Shown here piece after piece: positions 1 through 8,696 of a stretch of 51,778 bases of DNA. This stretch comes from a virus. The notes below the pieces were generated by a model that searched no databases, was not told the origin of the DNA, and saw only the letters and a list, made by a program, of their open reading frames with translations. How positions within the stretch are numbered: the first letter of the stretch is position 1; every line of letters begins with the position of its first letter. The stretch spans positions 1-51,778 of the IMG/VR virus record IMGVR_UViG_3300025767_000029. One strand, given 5' to 3'. Position numbers and translations under genes: made by a program.

Positions 1-40
1 CTATTGCTGCTAACGAAAATTAAAAAAGGTAAAAATATAA

Positions 41-904
41 ATGCTCAACACATACGTTGTCGAAGGTGGGATAGGCAAATGTACGGCTTTTACAGCTTTA
101 GTACCAAAACTTAAGGAGAAAGCAGGGCAAGGTATACAGGTATACACGCCATATATCGACACTTGTGCTTTTAATCCAGATATAGCGATGGGGTATGAAC
201 AGACCATACCTCTCCACGACGAAAGAATACTAGCTTCGGACAATATTCTTTACTGCGAACCATACAAAAGTAATTTTATTCTTGGTAAGCAGCATATTAT
301 TGAGTCGTTCTGCGAACATTTTGGGGTTGAGTATGACCCTAGCATGAAGCCAAAAATGTATACGGATCATCTAAAAGACCGTGCAGCGGCAATGCTAAAA
401 AAACTAGGGGTTACAGGGAAATACATGTTAGTGCAGTTTTCGGGAGGGCAAGCACCTATTGGGTTTAACCCCCAAAACCCGTACAACAGTATTGACCCTA
501 GCCGAAATTACCCGCCCTACATGGCGCAAGAAGTTATAAATAAATTAAAGGCGGAGTTCCCCGATGTCACGATAATCGACTCCACTTTGCCTAACGAACC
601 AAGCTACGAAGGCACTGTAAAATTTGAAGAGCATTGGGCCGTAATACACGAAGTTTTAAAGAACGCAGAAGGGTTTATTGGTATAGATTCTTGCGTAAAT
701 CACTTTTCACCAAGTGCTGAAACTAAAGGTGTGGTGCTTTGGGGGTCTACAAGGTGGACTCAATTCGGTTACGAACAGAATGCAAATTTGCAATACCATA
801 TGGGTAGTGAGTGGGACGAAAGCAAATTTAAACCGCAAGACCCCAGAAATTTGCTTGTTGACCCCGATGTTGTGGTTACCGCATACAAAAAACTGAGGTC
901 GTAG
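41..904 (+). CDS. Glycosyltransferase family 9-like protein
   Basis: 287-residue protein. Around residues 213-246 it carries GIDSC..H.SP followed by VVLWGSTRWTQFGY, the pattern of the C-terminal nucleotide-sugar site of GT9 (heptosyltransferase-type) enzymes: Asp-Ser, His, hydrophobic strand, then G-S/T. The N-terminus has an early glycine turn (GGIGK) as in GT-B folds. Such an enzyme could transfer a sugar to host surface glycan or to a virion component; the acceptor cannot be told from sequence. The RBS is weak (AAAGG at 25-29). It sits between the tail-fibre end of the genome map and the lysis genes. Fold call moderate, substrate unknown. Confidence 0.6.
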   Translation: MLNTYVVEGGIGKCTAFTALVPKLKEKAGQGIQVYTPYIDTCAFNPDIAMGYEQTIPLHDERILASDNILYCEPYKSNFILGKQHIIESFCEHFGVEYDPSMKPKMYTDHLKDRAAAMLKKLGVTGKYMLVQFSGGQAPIGFNPQNPYNSIDPSRNYPPYMAQEVINKLKAEFPDVTIIDSTLPNEPSYEGTVKFEEHWAVIHEVLKNAEGFIGIDSCVNHFSPSAETKGVVLWGSTRWTQFGYEQNANLQYHMGSEWDESKFKPQDPRNLLVDPDVVVTAYKKLRS

Positions 905-922
905 AGTAGTAGGGTATGAGTA

Positions 923-1135
923 GTGACGCACCTATTTTTGTTATATGTACTGGTCAACGGCCAGATACAGTCTGCGGATATGTGGTTCTACGACATCAAC
1001 AGATGTAATTATTTTGCGAACGCCATCGTTAGGGGGAAAGTAGAACGGACACTTAATTACGAGCCGAGAGGCGTGGCCCTTGCTGCTTATTGTTTACCAC
1101 GAAGGGCAGACCCCGTAATAGTGAGGCCGTACTAA
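923..1135 (+). CDS. Small conserved phage protein of unknown function
   Basis: 70 residues from a GTG start; a stop lies just upstream in frame (917-919), so no longer form is possible. It begins with a hydrophobic stretch (LFLLYVLVNG) followed by a polar segment with scattered Cys (NRCNYF, AAYC). It resembles short proteins I have seen next to lysis genes in marine phages, with a signal-like N-terminus and paired cysteines suggesting a periplasmic location. Its TAA overlaps the next ATG (TAATG), so the two are probably translationally coupled. Confidence 0.5.
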   Translation: MTHLFLLYVLVNGQIQSADMWFYDINRCNYFANAIVRGKVERTLNYEPRGVALAAYCLPRRADPVIVRPY

Positions 1136-1602
1136 TGGACCCGTTAACCATAACCGCGTGTATATCTGGCGCAACCCGTGCCTATAACATGGTAGCCAAA
1201 GCGGTTAACGCAGGCCGTGAGATCGAGGATACAGCACAATACATAGGCAAGTTTTTTGACTCTAAAGAAAAACTTCTTGAAATAGAGAAAGAGAATCAGT
1301 ACGGCCCAAAGTTCCTGCGAGGCTCGTCGGTAGAGGCCCAAGCCTTAGAAATCCAGATGGCGAAGCACAAGACGCAGCAAATGGAGTCTCAGCTCAGAGA
1401 GATTATCGTACTATACGGGCCGGGCGAAGCTTTCTATAATGAGATGATGAAGACACGGCGTACCATACGCTCCTCTCGTCTCGCTGCTGCCGAAGCTAGG
1501 GCTAAACGGAAACGACTTATAATTGACGGCGCCCTTATCCTCTTAATGACGGTAGCGACAATGGGTATAATTTTTTGGATGATAAATTTAGTAGTAGGGT
1601 AA
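1135..1602 (+). CDS. Membrane-anchored helical protein in lysis block
   Basis: 155 residues. The start at 1135 is chosen over an upstream start because it overlaps the preceding stop as TAATG. The central part is charged and helical (Glu/Lys/Gln-rich, residues 35-120), followed by a basic stretch (RAKRKR) and one C-terminal membrane helix (residues about 127-153). This gives a tail-anchored topology with the helical part in the cytoplasm. Function unknown; the position ahead of lipase, holin and lysozyme suggests a role in lysis or membrane remodelling. Confidence 0.7.
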   Translation: MDPLTITACISGATRAYNMVAKAVNAGREIEDTAQYIGKFFDSKEKLLEIEKENQYGPKFLRGSSVEAQALEIQMAKHKTQQMESQLREIIVLYGPGEAFYNEMMKTRRTIRSSRLAAAEARAKRKRLIIDGALILLMTVATMGIIFWMINLVVG

Positions 1603-1604
1603 AA

Positions 1605-2306
1605 ATGAAATTAGATCCGGTTCTTCTTAACATGGCCTGTAGTTGGTCAATGAAAGCGTACAACGAGACTAATCGTGACGCGACTAAGATTGAGTCCGGT
1701 CTTACCTCTACTACAGTCTTCATTGTACAGCGCAAAACCATCGACATAATCGTGTTCCGTGGCACGCAACAAGTGGGAGATTGGGCGTTTAACCTGTTTC
1801 CTGTCCCTGTCCCGTATGCCGGGCGCTTGTGTCACGCCGGGTTTGTCGCGGCCCACGCGTCAGTGTGGGATGACATCGAGCCGTACATTGATTACAACAA
1901 GCGAACGCTGATCTGTGGTCACAGCCTTGGCGGTGCATTAGCAGAACTGTCGGCGGCTAAGCTGAATGGCAAGCACGACAACTTGCACTTGATTACGTTT
2001 GGCAAGCCCAACACTTTCTTTAAGGGCTTCAAGAAGCCGATGACGTTGGATAATCAGATTTCGGTTGTAAACGGAAGCGATTCGGTGCCTCGCGTGCCTC
2101 GCCTTTGTTACGGCCCCAGTAAGTCCCAAGATATGCTGTACTTCTCTAATGGTGGCGTAGACTATATCAACCCTTCTAAGTATCTTCGTAAAAAGGATAG
2201 GGGTATAAAAGACCGTATTTCCGACCACTTTATGGAAGGTTATAAAGAGCGACTACAAAAGTTCTTGGAGGATCAGAAAAATGGTAAGACTGGCGTTGAT
2301 ATTTAG
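1605..2306 (+). CDS. Class-3 lipase-like alpha/beta hydrolase
   Basis: 233 residues starting at the ATG just after the previous stop; an ATG 30 bases upstream lies inside the preceding gene and is less likely. It shows the lipase_3 pattern: HAGF near residue 77, the nucleophile elbow GHSLGGA with Ser107, Asp159 in NGSDSVPRVP and a candidate catalytic His208 in SDHF. The Ser-Asp-His triad therefore looks complete. Lipase_3 enzymes hydrolyse acyl ester bonds of lipids. There is no signal peptide. Being embedded among lysis genes suggests it attacks membrane phospholipid late in infection, but a virion role is possible. Confidence 0.85.
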   Translation: MKLDPVLLNMACSWSMKAYNETNRDATKIESGLTSTTVFIVQRKTIDIIVFRGTQQVGDWAFNLFPVPVPYAGRLCHAGFVAAHASVWDDIEPYIDYNKRTLICGHSLGGALAELSAAKLNGKHDNLHLITFGKPNTFFKGFKKPMTLDNQISVVNGSDSVPRVPRLCYGPSKSQDMLYFSNGGVDYINPSKYLRKKDRGIKDRISDHFMEGYKERLQKFLEDQKNGKTGVDI

Positions 2307-2499
2307 TATTGCACTGCTCATGGCTTCTTGTACTACCGTAGAGCAAGTTCGTGAAAACAAAGAGCTGTATTGTTCCGGTGTTTACAAAGGCATGCGCGCC
2401 GTAGGGCGTTCGGCTTTGTCGGCTACTACCGGCGTGGTTGTCCCGGACGTATGCGACACCATCGACGACATTGTCGAAGAAGAAAACGCTGAAGTATGA
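2281..2499 (+). CDS. Small lipoprotein (possible outer-membrane lysis factor)
   Basis: 72 residues: a short basic N-terminus, a hydrophobic stretch and a lipobox LMASC with Cys17 as the lipidation site, leaving a mature acidic protein of 56 residues with three further features (YCSG, VPDVCDT, acidic tail). It starts inside the lipase gene behind GGAGG (2265-2269). Size, lipobox and location next to holin and endolysin fit an outer-membrane spanin subunit, but no clear Pro-rich region or inner-membrane partner is visible, so this role is only a guess. Confidence 0.7.
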   Translation: MVRLALIFSIALLMASCTTVEQVRENKELYCSGVYKGMRAVGRSALSATTGVVVPDVCDTIDDIVEEENAEV

Positions 2500-2969
2500 T
2501 TAAAATAGGCGGTTTGCTTAAGACTCTGGCCCCTACTGTTGCACAAGCAGCGGGGGGTCCGATGGCCGGTATGGCCGTAAAAATGGTCGCCTCCAAGCTG
2601 GGGGTCCCTGACGCTAATGCGGAGGCCATTGAGAAAATACTGGAAACTCAGCCTGAAAAGGCCATGTTAGTAAAGCAGGCCGACGGTGACTTTAAAGACC
2701 GTATTCGCGAGATGGAGATTGACCTTGAGTCTTTTAAAACGGAGGTTGATGACCGAAAAGACGCTAGGGCTAAGTTTTCAGACGATCCTACCCCTAAAGT
2801 ATTTGCTATGTTTGCGCTATTGGGCTTTTTAGCCTATGTGTTTCTAGTGACGATCCAACCCCCAGACGCTAATGATGACGGAGTGGTTAACCTAATTTTA
2901 GGATACCTTGGCGGTTTGGTTTCGGGGATATCGGCGTTTTTCTTCGGTGGTAGTAATGGAAAGAAGTAA
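2496..2969 (+). CDS. Holin-like protein (GTA_holin_3TM type)
   Basis: 157 residues, overlapping the preceding gene by ATGA. It has an N-terminal amphipathic or weakly hydrophobic segment (residues 5-37), a charged helical linker (50-95), and two clear membrane helices (about 101-120 and 133-151) joined by an acidic turn. This layout and the following lysozyme gene match the holin family named after gene transfer agents. It would form the inner-membrane lesion that releases the endolysin. Family assignment is by layout, not alignment. Confidence 0.7.
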   Translation: MIKIGGLLKTLAPTVAQAAGGPMAGMAVKMVASKLGVPDANAEAIEKILETQPEKAMLVKQADGDFKDRIREMEIDLESFKTEVDDRKDARAKFSDDPTPKVFAMFALLGFLAYVFLVTIQPPDANDDGVVNLILGYLGGLVSGISAFFFGGSNGKK

Positions 2970-2970
2970 C

Positions 2971-3411
2971 ATGGAAAAATTACTGGAAATGCTTAAGCGC
3001 CACGAAGGCGAAGTTAAGACTAACGGCCGGCACGTGGCCTACAAATGCAGCGCTGGGTATTGGACTTTAGGTATTGGACGAAATATAGACCCCAATGGCG
3101 GCATAGGTCTGTCGGACGAAGAAATTGATTTTCTTCTGGAAGGCGACATAGCTAGGGTCATAAAAGAGCTAAGTTCTGAATATCCTTGGTTTAATGACCT
3201 TGATGATGTGCGAAAAGATGCTATGATTGACATTAGTTTTAATCTTGGTGCCACACGTCTGCGTGGCTTCAAGAAAGCGTTAGCCGCTATGGAAGTGGCT
3301 GATTATACCCTCGCAGCAAAGGAGTTCCTTGACTCAAAGTGGAGTCGGGACGTTAAAGGCCGCGCACATGAACTCGCATCCATGATCGAGACAGGTGAAT
3401 ACCTATTATGA
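2971..3411 (+). CDS. Endolysin, T4-type lysozyme (GH24)
   Basis: 146 residues. The start at 2971 is preferred over ATGs further up because AAGAAG precedes it closely and it follows the holin stop directly. Catalytic Glu12 lies in KRHEGEV; YKCSAGYWTLGIG supplies Cys26 and Thr32, so the family's D/C-5-T half is present with Cys in place of Asp, and the Glu-to-Cys gap is longer than the usual eight residues. There is no signal peptide, so export depends on the holin. It cleaves peptidoglycan at lysis. Confidence 0.9.
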   Translation: MEKLLEMLKRHEGEVKTNGRHVAYKCSAGYWTLGIGRNIDPNGGIGLSDEEIDFLLEGDIARVIKELSSEYPWFNDLDDVRKDAMIDISFNLGATRLRGFKKALAAMEVADYTLAAKEFLDSKWSRDVKGRAHELASMIETGEYLL

Positions 3412-3420
3412 GGTTAGCGA

Positions 3421-5340
3421 ATGCCCTTAGCGAAATTACAATTCAGACCCGGTGTTAACAAAGAAAACACTAGCTATTCTAACGAAGGCGGTTGGTCTGA
3501 CTCCGACAAGATCCGGTTCCGATTTGGATTTCCTGAGAAAATAGGCGGTTGGACCCGACAGTCTGACTACAGCTTTCTTGCGCCCTGTCGTGCCCTTCAC
3601 CCCTACGTAACCCTGCAAGGCTCGTTGCTCATGGCCGTGGGCACTCGTTATAAATTCTATATTAACGAAGGCGGCTTCTATTACGACATTACCCCTATCC
3701 GGGCTACCACTGCCGCGGGCGACGTGACGTTTGGCGCGACCAACGGATCAGCTACCATTGCCGTTGCAGACAATAACCACGGGGCAGCTACGGGGGATTT
3801 CGTTACGTTTAGCGGCGCGGCGTCTCTGGGTGGTCAAATCACCGCCGATATCCTGAATCAGGAATATCAGATAAACGTCGTGGACTATAATAACTACACC
3901 ATCGAAGCGCGTACGGTGTCCACGATTGCGTCTATTACAGATAATGGCGTGCTTAACCCTACGCCGGTCACGGCCGACGGATCAGACACCGGTAACGGCG
4001 GTGCAAGCGTAGTTGGCACTTATCAAATAAACAGTGGCTTGGGTGTCGTGGTTACCGGCACCGGTTGGGGTTCTGGCGTCTGGGGCCGTGGCACGTGGGG
4101 TTCTTCGACTACGTTGACCACTGTCAACAACGTACGTTTGTGGGGCATAGACAATTTTGGTGAAGATCTTTTGTTCAACGCTCGTGACGGCGGTATTTAC
4201 TACTGGGACACCAGCGCCAGCGATTACAACGTAGACAGGGCGGTTGCTTTAGCGGACTTGCCGGGAGCCGATCCGGGCACTCCTACGATTGCCAAACAAG
4301 TTATTGTCAGCGATCAGGATAGGCACACTATTGTTTTTGGGTGTGATTCTCAAAACAACGTGGGTGTCCAAGATCCATTGTTAATACGTTTCTCCTCTCA
4401 AGAATCTTTGACGGAGTGGGATGCCGAAGTAACTAATACTGCGGGCGATTTGCGGGTAGGGTCTGGCTCCGAAATTATAGTCGCCGTAGAAACGCGCAAC
4501 CAAATCTTGGTATTTACCGAAGTCTCGTTGCATTCTATGCAGTTTTTAGGTCCGCCGTTTACTTTCGGCATCGCGCAAGTTGCCGATAACATCACTGTTG
4601 CCGGTCCTTCGGCGGTTACGGCTGTGGACGACAAAGTGTTTTGGATGGGCATCGGGGACTTCTACGTCTACACCGGTCAAACTCAAAAGCTTCCGTGTCC
4701 CGTACGGGCTTATATCTTTGACGATATAAACGAAGGTCAGATAGAGCTGACGGTTTGCGCTCTGAATAGCACCTTCTCCGAGGTATGGTGGTTCTACCCT
4801 TCCGCCGGTTCTAACGAAAACGATCGCTACGTCATTTACAATTACGTAGAGAATACGTGGGCTATAGGCGCGTTGACGCGCACCGCTTGGCGTGACCGTG
4901 GTTTGTTCAACGCCCCGATTGCGGCCTCCACAGACGGTTATCTGTATAACCACGAAACGGGTCAGAACGACGGTAGTACTAATCCTCCTAGCGCCATTAC
5001 CAGCTACATACAAAGCAGCCAGATTAGCATTGGAGATGGAAACAACTTTGTCTTCTTAAGCAAGCTTATCCCGGACTTGACCTTTGAAAACTCCATTTCA
5101 ACGGCTCCAACGGTAGATTTCACGTTGCAGGCTCGAAACTTTCCCGGGGGCGCATACCTACAGACCGATACCTCTGGTGTGACGCAAAGCGCTACAACGC
5201 CGGTGGAGCAGTTTACCGAGCAAACTTGGATTAGGCTACGGGGACGGTCGTTTGCGGTAAAAGTAGAGTCCAATACGACGGACACACAGTGGCGTCTGGG
5301 TACACCAAGGGTGGATATTAGGCCAGACGGGAGAAGATAA
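3421..5340 (+). CDS. Virion structural protein, putative tail nozzle/hub
   Basis: 639 residues, beta-rich, with no membrane segments. The opening LQFRPGVNKENT..EGGW.D.DKIRFRFGFPEKIGGW is a signature I associate with a large structural protein of marine podoviruses, with repeated short strands throughout as in a beta-propeller. A Trp-Gly repeat GWGSGVWGRGTWG occurs near residues 214-226. Together with the adaptor genes at 48.3-49.9 kb it could form the tail nozzle. It heads the run of virion genes after lysis; nozzle assignment is inference. Confidence 0.7.
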   Translation: MPLAKLQFRPGVNKENTSYSNEGGWSDSDKIRFRFGFPEKIGGWTRQSDYSFLAPCRALHPYVTLQGSLLMAVGTRYKFYINEGGFYYDITPIRATTAAGDVTFGATNGSATIAVADNNHGAATGDFVTFSGAASLGGQITADILNQEYQINVVDYNNYTIEARTVSTIASITDNGVLNPTPVTADGSDTGNGGASVVGTYQINSGLGVVVTGTGWGSGVWGRGTWGSSTTLTTVNNVRLWGIDNFGEDLLFNARDGGIYYWDTSASDYNVDRAVALADLPGADPGTPTIAKQVIVSDQDRHTIVFGCDSQNNVGVQDPLLIRFSSQESLTEWDAEVTNTAGDLRVGSGSEIIVAVETRNQILVFTEVSLHSMQFLGPPFTFGIAQVADNITVAGPSAVTAVDDKVFWMGIGDFYVYTGQTQKLPCPVRAYIFDDINEGQIELTVCALNSTFSEVWWFYPSAGSNENDRYVIYNYVENTWAIGALTRTAWRDRGLFNAPIAASTDGYLYNHETGQNDGSTNPPSAITSYIQSSQISIGDGNNFVFLSKLIPDLTFENSISTAPTVDFTLQARNFPGGAYLQTDTSGVTQSATTPVEQFTEQTWIRLRGRSFAVKVESNTTDTQWRLGTPRVDIRPDGRR

Positions 5341-5642
5341 TGTCATCCAGACAGCTTACCCGTGTCTACTTTCCTAACCCGCCTGCCGAATATCAGCAGG
5401 ATACGATTGCGGCTATTCAGGAAGCGTACGAGACCCTGATCCGCCAGATACAGAACCCGGGAGATGTGCGGGCTACCGACATTACGTTGACCAACTTGCA
5501 AAGTGGCAGTGATCAAGGTCTTGAGGTCGGAGCAGTATACGAGAAAGATGGGTTCTTAAAGATAGCTTTGGCCAATTCCCCGAATGCATTAGGCGTCTCT
5601 GGGACAGGTAGCGTAGGGTCTGTTACAGTTAACACACCTTAG
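5340..5642 (+). CDS. Small virion-associated protein, unknown function
   Basis: 100 residues, overlapping the preceding stop as TAATG. The N-terminal half is helical (AIQEAYETLIRQIQ), the C-terminal half is Gly/Ser/Val-rich and ends in SVGSVTVNTP. It contains no recognisable domain. Tight coupling to the upstream structural gene suggests a minor tail component. Confidence 0.6.
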   Translation: MSSRQLTRVYFPNPPAEYQQDTIAAIQEAYETLIRQIQNPGDVRATDITLTNLQSGSDQGLEVGAVYEKDGFLKIALANSPNALGVSGTGSVGSVTVNTP

Positions 5643-5717
5643 ATAAGATGCTGTAGAATAGTGCTTTAAGTACTGATAAAATCGGGCAGAGGCCCAGATT
5701 AATCAAGGAGCGACTCA

Positions 5718-7541
5718 ATGTCCGAAACGTCCGTATATTCACGCCCCGACCCGTTTGAGGTTCCGGACGGCGGCCTTGCGTCTTTTCTGACCGCAGATGT
5801 TGGCGATTGGGCCGATGACGACGCACCGTTGCCTAATGGTGGCGTCGCTTCCGTCAAGAAGATAGCGGATGATCTGGCTAAGTTTGGCCGTTACGAAGAT
5901 ACCTACGTAGTTCACGCCGCCGAAGGCGAAACAGTTATCCCCATGGCCGTGTTCGAAGAAAACCCCAAACTTAAAGATTCTTTGTTCCGACAGATGCGTT
6001 CTATGGGCATTGACCCGGACCGTTACGTTGTGGGTAGTGAGCTAAACTCTATTAACCCTGTCACGGGTCAGCCCGAATTCTTTCTTAAGAAGCTTGGCCG
6101 ATCTATCAAGAAAGCCGTTAAGGGCGTAGTCAAAGTAATTAAGAAAGCCGCACCGATCATCCTGTCGGTTGGTTTAAACGTGTTGGCTCCGGGTCTTGGA
6201 ACCATTGCTGCCGGCGCACTAGGTAGCGGTATCGGTGCCTTAGTTCAAGGCGGAAACCTTAAAGACGCACTGAAAAGCGCGGCGTTAGGTGGCGCAATTG
6301 GCGGATTGTTTAGCGGCGTGCAGGGCGGAATTCAAGGCGCTAAAGCGGGAACAGGTTTTGGATCAGGCTTTAAAGAAGGCGTTACTGGTGCGCTACCCGG
6401 CGCGCAAGGTGCCGCACAGAATACTATTGCTGAAGTAGCTAAGAATAACGACATGATGGTCGCAGAAGTAGCTGAGGCACAGAGCGAGAATATTCTAGCT
6501 AAAGCTGCGGGCACGACACTGCCTTCTTCCGGTGCTCCGCTCACGGCTCAAGAAGCGCTTACTGCGGGTATGCGTGAGCCTCCGGTTGGAATACCAAGCA
6601 CTACTGTCACGGCTGCGGCACCTGCTCCAGCAATTCCAACACAGATGGCTAGCCTTGGCGCACAGCAACAGTCTGTTATGGCCGGTGGGGCAGGCGCTCC
6701 GGCTGCGGCAGCTACGCCCAATCAAATTGTTGCGGATCTGGCACAGCGACAGGCCGCGGCCAACGCAGCTCAAACTCAAAACGAGTTAATTAGTCAACGC
6801 GTTATTCCGGGATTCCGAGACAGCGTAAAAGACGCGTTTGCTCCGGGCGGCCGTAACTTTGGCGAAAGCATGAAGGACGCTTTTATTCCAAAACGTTATA
6901 CGGCTAAAGATTTCTTTTCTTCCCCCGAGGCTTTTGCAAACGCCTCTGCGGCTGCAAAAGAACAAGCCGCCAAGGAGGCGTTAGCGTATAACACCGCCGC
7001 GGGAATGGGTCCGGGCATCGGCGGAGCACTTCGTTCTTATGCGCCATTGGTGGCTGCCGGCACTGCGGTGTTAGGCGCTACCGGTGGTTTCAAAGCTCCC
7101 GAGTCAACCGTAGAAATGCCTTTTGGCGGCGTAACCGGACAAGATCTTCTGGAACAAAACCCTGAGTTATACCGCACCGGACCATTGAATTATGCTCCAC
7201 GTGAAACAACTCAAGTGGCGTCAGCGCCCGTTGTTCCGTATACACGTCTAGCTCGGTCTCCTGAAACTCAGGCAGCCATCGCGGCCTATCAGCCGAGACG
7301 AGTTTCTGCTCCTGTAGTTGGCGCAGCAAAAGGCGGCATAATGGACAGCCAAAATTTCCCCCGTCGTAACGGAGCTATAAATGGCCCGGGTACGGGAACT
7401 TCCGATGATATCCCTGCAATGCTTTCTGACGGCGAGTTTGTATTTACTGCCAAAGCCGTGCGCGGCGCGGGTGGCGGAGATCGCGACAAAGGCATACGTA
7501 AGATGTATCAGGTAATGAGACAATTCGAGGGAGTCGCGTAA
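5718..7541 (+). CDS. Probable internal virion (ejection) protein 1
   Basis: 607 residues behind a good RBS (AAGGAG). An acidic N-terminal domain contains HAAEGETVIPMAVF, a conserved-looking block in marine phages. A Gly/Ala-rich hydrophobic region follows (residues about 145-210) that could insert in a membrane. A long Ala/Gln region leads to the C-terminal block GPGTGTSDDIPAMLSDGEF near residue 556. Hydrophobic Gly-zipper segments plus low-complexity helices are typical of proteins ejected with the DNA to build a trans-envelope channel. Role inferred from composition and position. Confidence 0.65.
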   Translation: MSETSVYSRPDPFEVPDGGLASFLTADVGDWADDDAPLPNGGVASVKKIADDLAKFGRYEDTYVVHAAEGETVIPMAVFEENPKLKDSLFRQMRSMGIDPDRYVVGSELNSINPVTGQPEFFLKKLGRSIKKAVKGVVKVIKKAAPIILSVGLNVLAPGLGTIAAGALGSGIGALVQGGNLKDALKSAALGGAIGGLFSGVQGGIQGAKAGTGFGSGFKEGVTGALPGAQGAAQNTIAEVAKNNDMMVAEVAEAQSENILAKAAGTTLPSSGAPLTAQEALTAGMREPPVGIPSTTVTAAAPAPAIPTQMASLGAQQQSVMAGGAGAPAAAATPNQIVADLAQRQAAANAAQTQNELISQRVIPGFRDSVKDAFAPGGRNFGESMKDAFIPKRYTAKDFFSSPEAFANASAAAKEQAAKEALAYNTAAGMGPGIGGALRSYAPLVAAGTAVLGATGGFKAPESTVEMPFGGVTGQDLLEQNPELYRTGPLNYAPRETTQVASAPVVPYTRLARSPETQAAIAAYQPRRVSAPVVGAAKGGIMDSQNFPRRNGAINGPGTGTSDDIPAMLSDGEFVFTAKAVRGAGGGDRDKGIRKMYQVMRQFEGVA

Positions 7542-8695
7542 TGGCGGTAACAACCCAGATAGTTCAAGAAAACCCACAGATTGAAGCGTATCGTCTTGGT
7601 CTTCTTGCCGATGTTCAAGATTTAGTTCGTCAGCGTGTCCAAGCCGGCACAGAGGCTCTTCCTCCTGCATACCAAGTAGCGGGACTAAGCGGGTTAGAAA
7701 AATCTGCTATGGCGTTAGGCCAGCAAGGCGTTGGCGCTTTCCAGCCGTACCTTCAAGGCGGCTTGGAGCAGGTGCTTGCCGGACAAGGGGCACTGGAAAA
7801 CTTTGCACTGCCCACGGTTCAACAAGCTCAACAGTTTTATGCTGAAGCGGGTGATCTTGCTCAGCAAACACGCGATGTGCCTTACGAGTATCAACGCGCT
7901 GCGGGCGAAGCTCTTTTAGGTTCTACGGGGACATACGATCCTTCCATAAACGCATCGCAGTTTTATAACCCGTACGAAGAGCAGGTTATACAAAAAACTC
8001 AAGAAGACATTGCCAAGCAAGGTCAGCTAGCTCAAAACCAACAAGCCGCTCAAGCGGTAAGCCAAGGTGCTTTTGGTGGCGCTAGACAAGGTATCATGCA
8101 GTCAGAATTGGCAAGCAACATCTTGAAAGAGCAAGGCGACGTCGGTGCGCGTATGCGTGCGGCAGGATTTGAGTCTGCGCGTAGCGCCGCACAACAAGCT
8201 TTCGAAGCATCGCAAGCCCGTAGGCAAGCTGCCGGAACGGGTATGGGTGCGTTAGGTCTTCAGTATGGCCAACTCGGTCAGCAAGATGTAAGTCAGTTGA
8301 TGAACATAGGACAGGGCTTAGGTTCGCTTGGCACACAGGCCGCGGGCATAGCAGGACAAGCCGGGTCGTTAGGTTTGCAGCAAGCCGGTCTTGGTCAGCT
8401 AGGTCAGACTTTGACTCAGAACGACATCGCTACTTTGGGTGGCCTTGGTGCTATGGATCGTCAACAGCAGCAAGCCGAACTGGATGCCGTACGTCAGTCC
8501 AACATTGAACAAATGGCAGCGCCGTATCAACAATACGGATTCTTGTCAGACATCTATCGTGGCACGCCAAGCTCGCAGGCCACGGTTACAAGCCAAGCGG
8601 TACAACAGCCCTCTGCTGCACAGCAGGTTCTGGGTTATGGCATCGCGGGCCTCGGCGCAATGACCGGAGCCAGAACAGCAGGGTTAGGATTCTAA
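7541..8695 (+). CDS. Probable internal virion (ejection) protein 2
   Basis: 384 residues, Gln/Ala/Gly-rich and almost wholly helical by composition, starting as TAATG on the previous gene. It has a conserved-looking core (GGARQGIMQSELASN) and a C-terminal half made of short Gly-Leu-Gly-Gln repeats. No membrane segment is evident. Composition and place resemble the small ejection proteins of podoviruses. No enzyme motif is visible. Confidence 0.6.
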   Translation: MAVTTQIVQENPQIEAYRLGLLADVQDLVRQRVQAGTEALPPAYQVAGLSGLEKSAMALGQQGVGAFQPYLQGGLEQVLAGQGALENFALPTVQQAQQFYAEAGDLAQQTRDVPYEYQRAAGEALLGSTGTYDPSINASQFYNPYEEQVIQKTQEDIAKQGQLAQNQQAAQAVSQGAFGGARQGIMQSELASNILKEQGDVGARMRAAGFESARSAAQQAFEASQARRQAAGTGMGALGLQYGQLGQQDVSQLMNIGQGLGSLGTQAAGIAGQAGSLGLQQAGLGQLGQTLTQNDIATLGGLGAMDRQQQQAELDAVRQSNIEQMAAPYQQYGFLSDIYRGTPSSQATVTSQAVQQPSAAQQVLGYGIAGLGAMTGARTAGLGF

Positions 8696-8696
8696 T

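Noticed and set aside
5642-5717. Promoter in the gap before 5718 (TAGAAT, GATAAAAT)
   Set aside because: No -35 with acceptable spacing; -10-like boxes occur by chance in AT-rich gaps.
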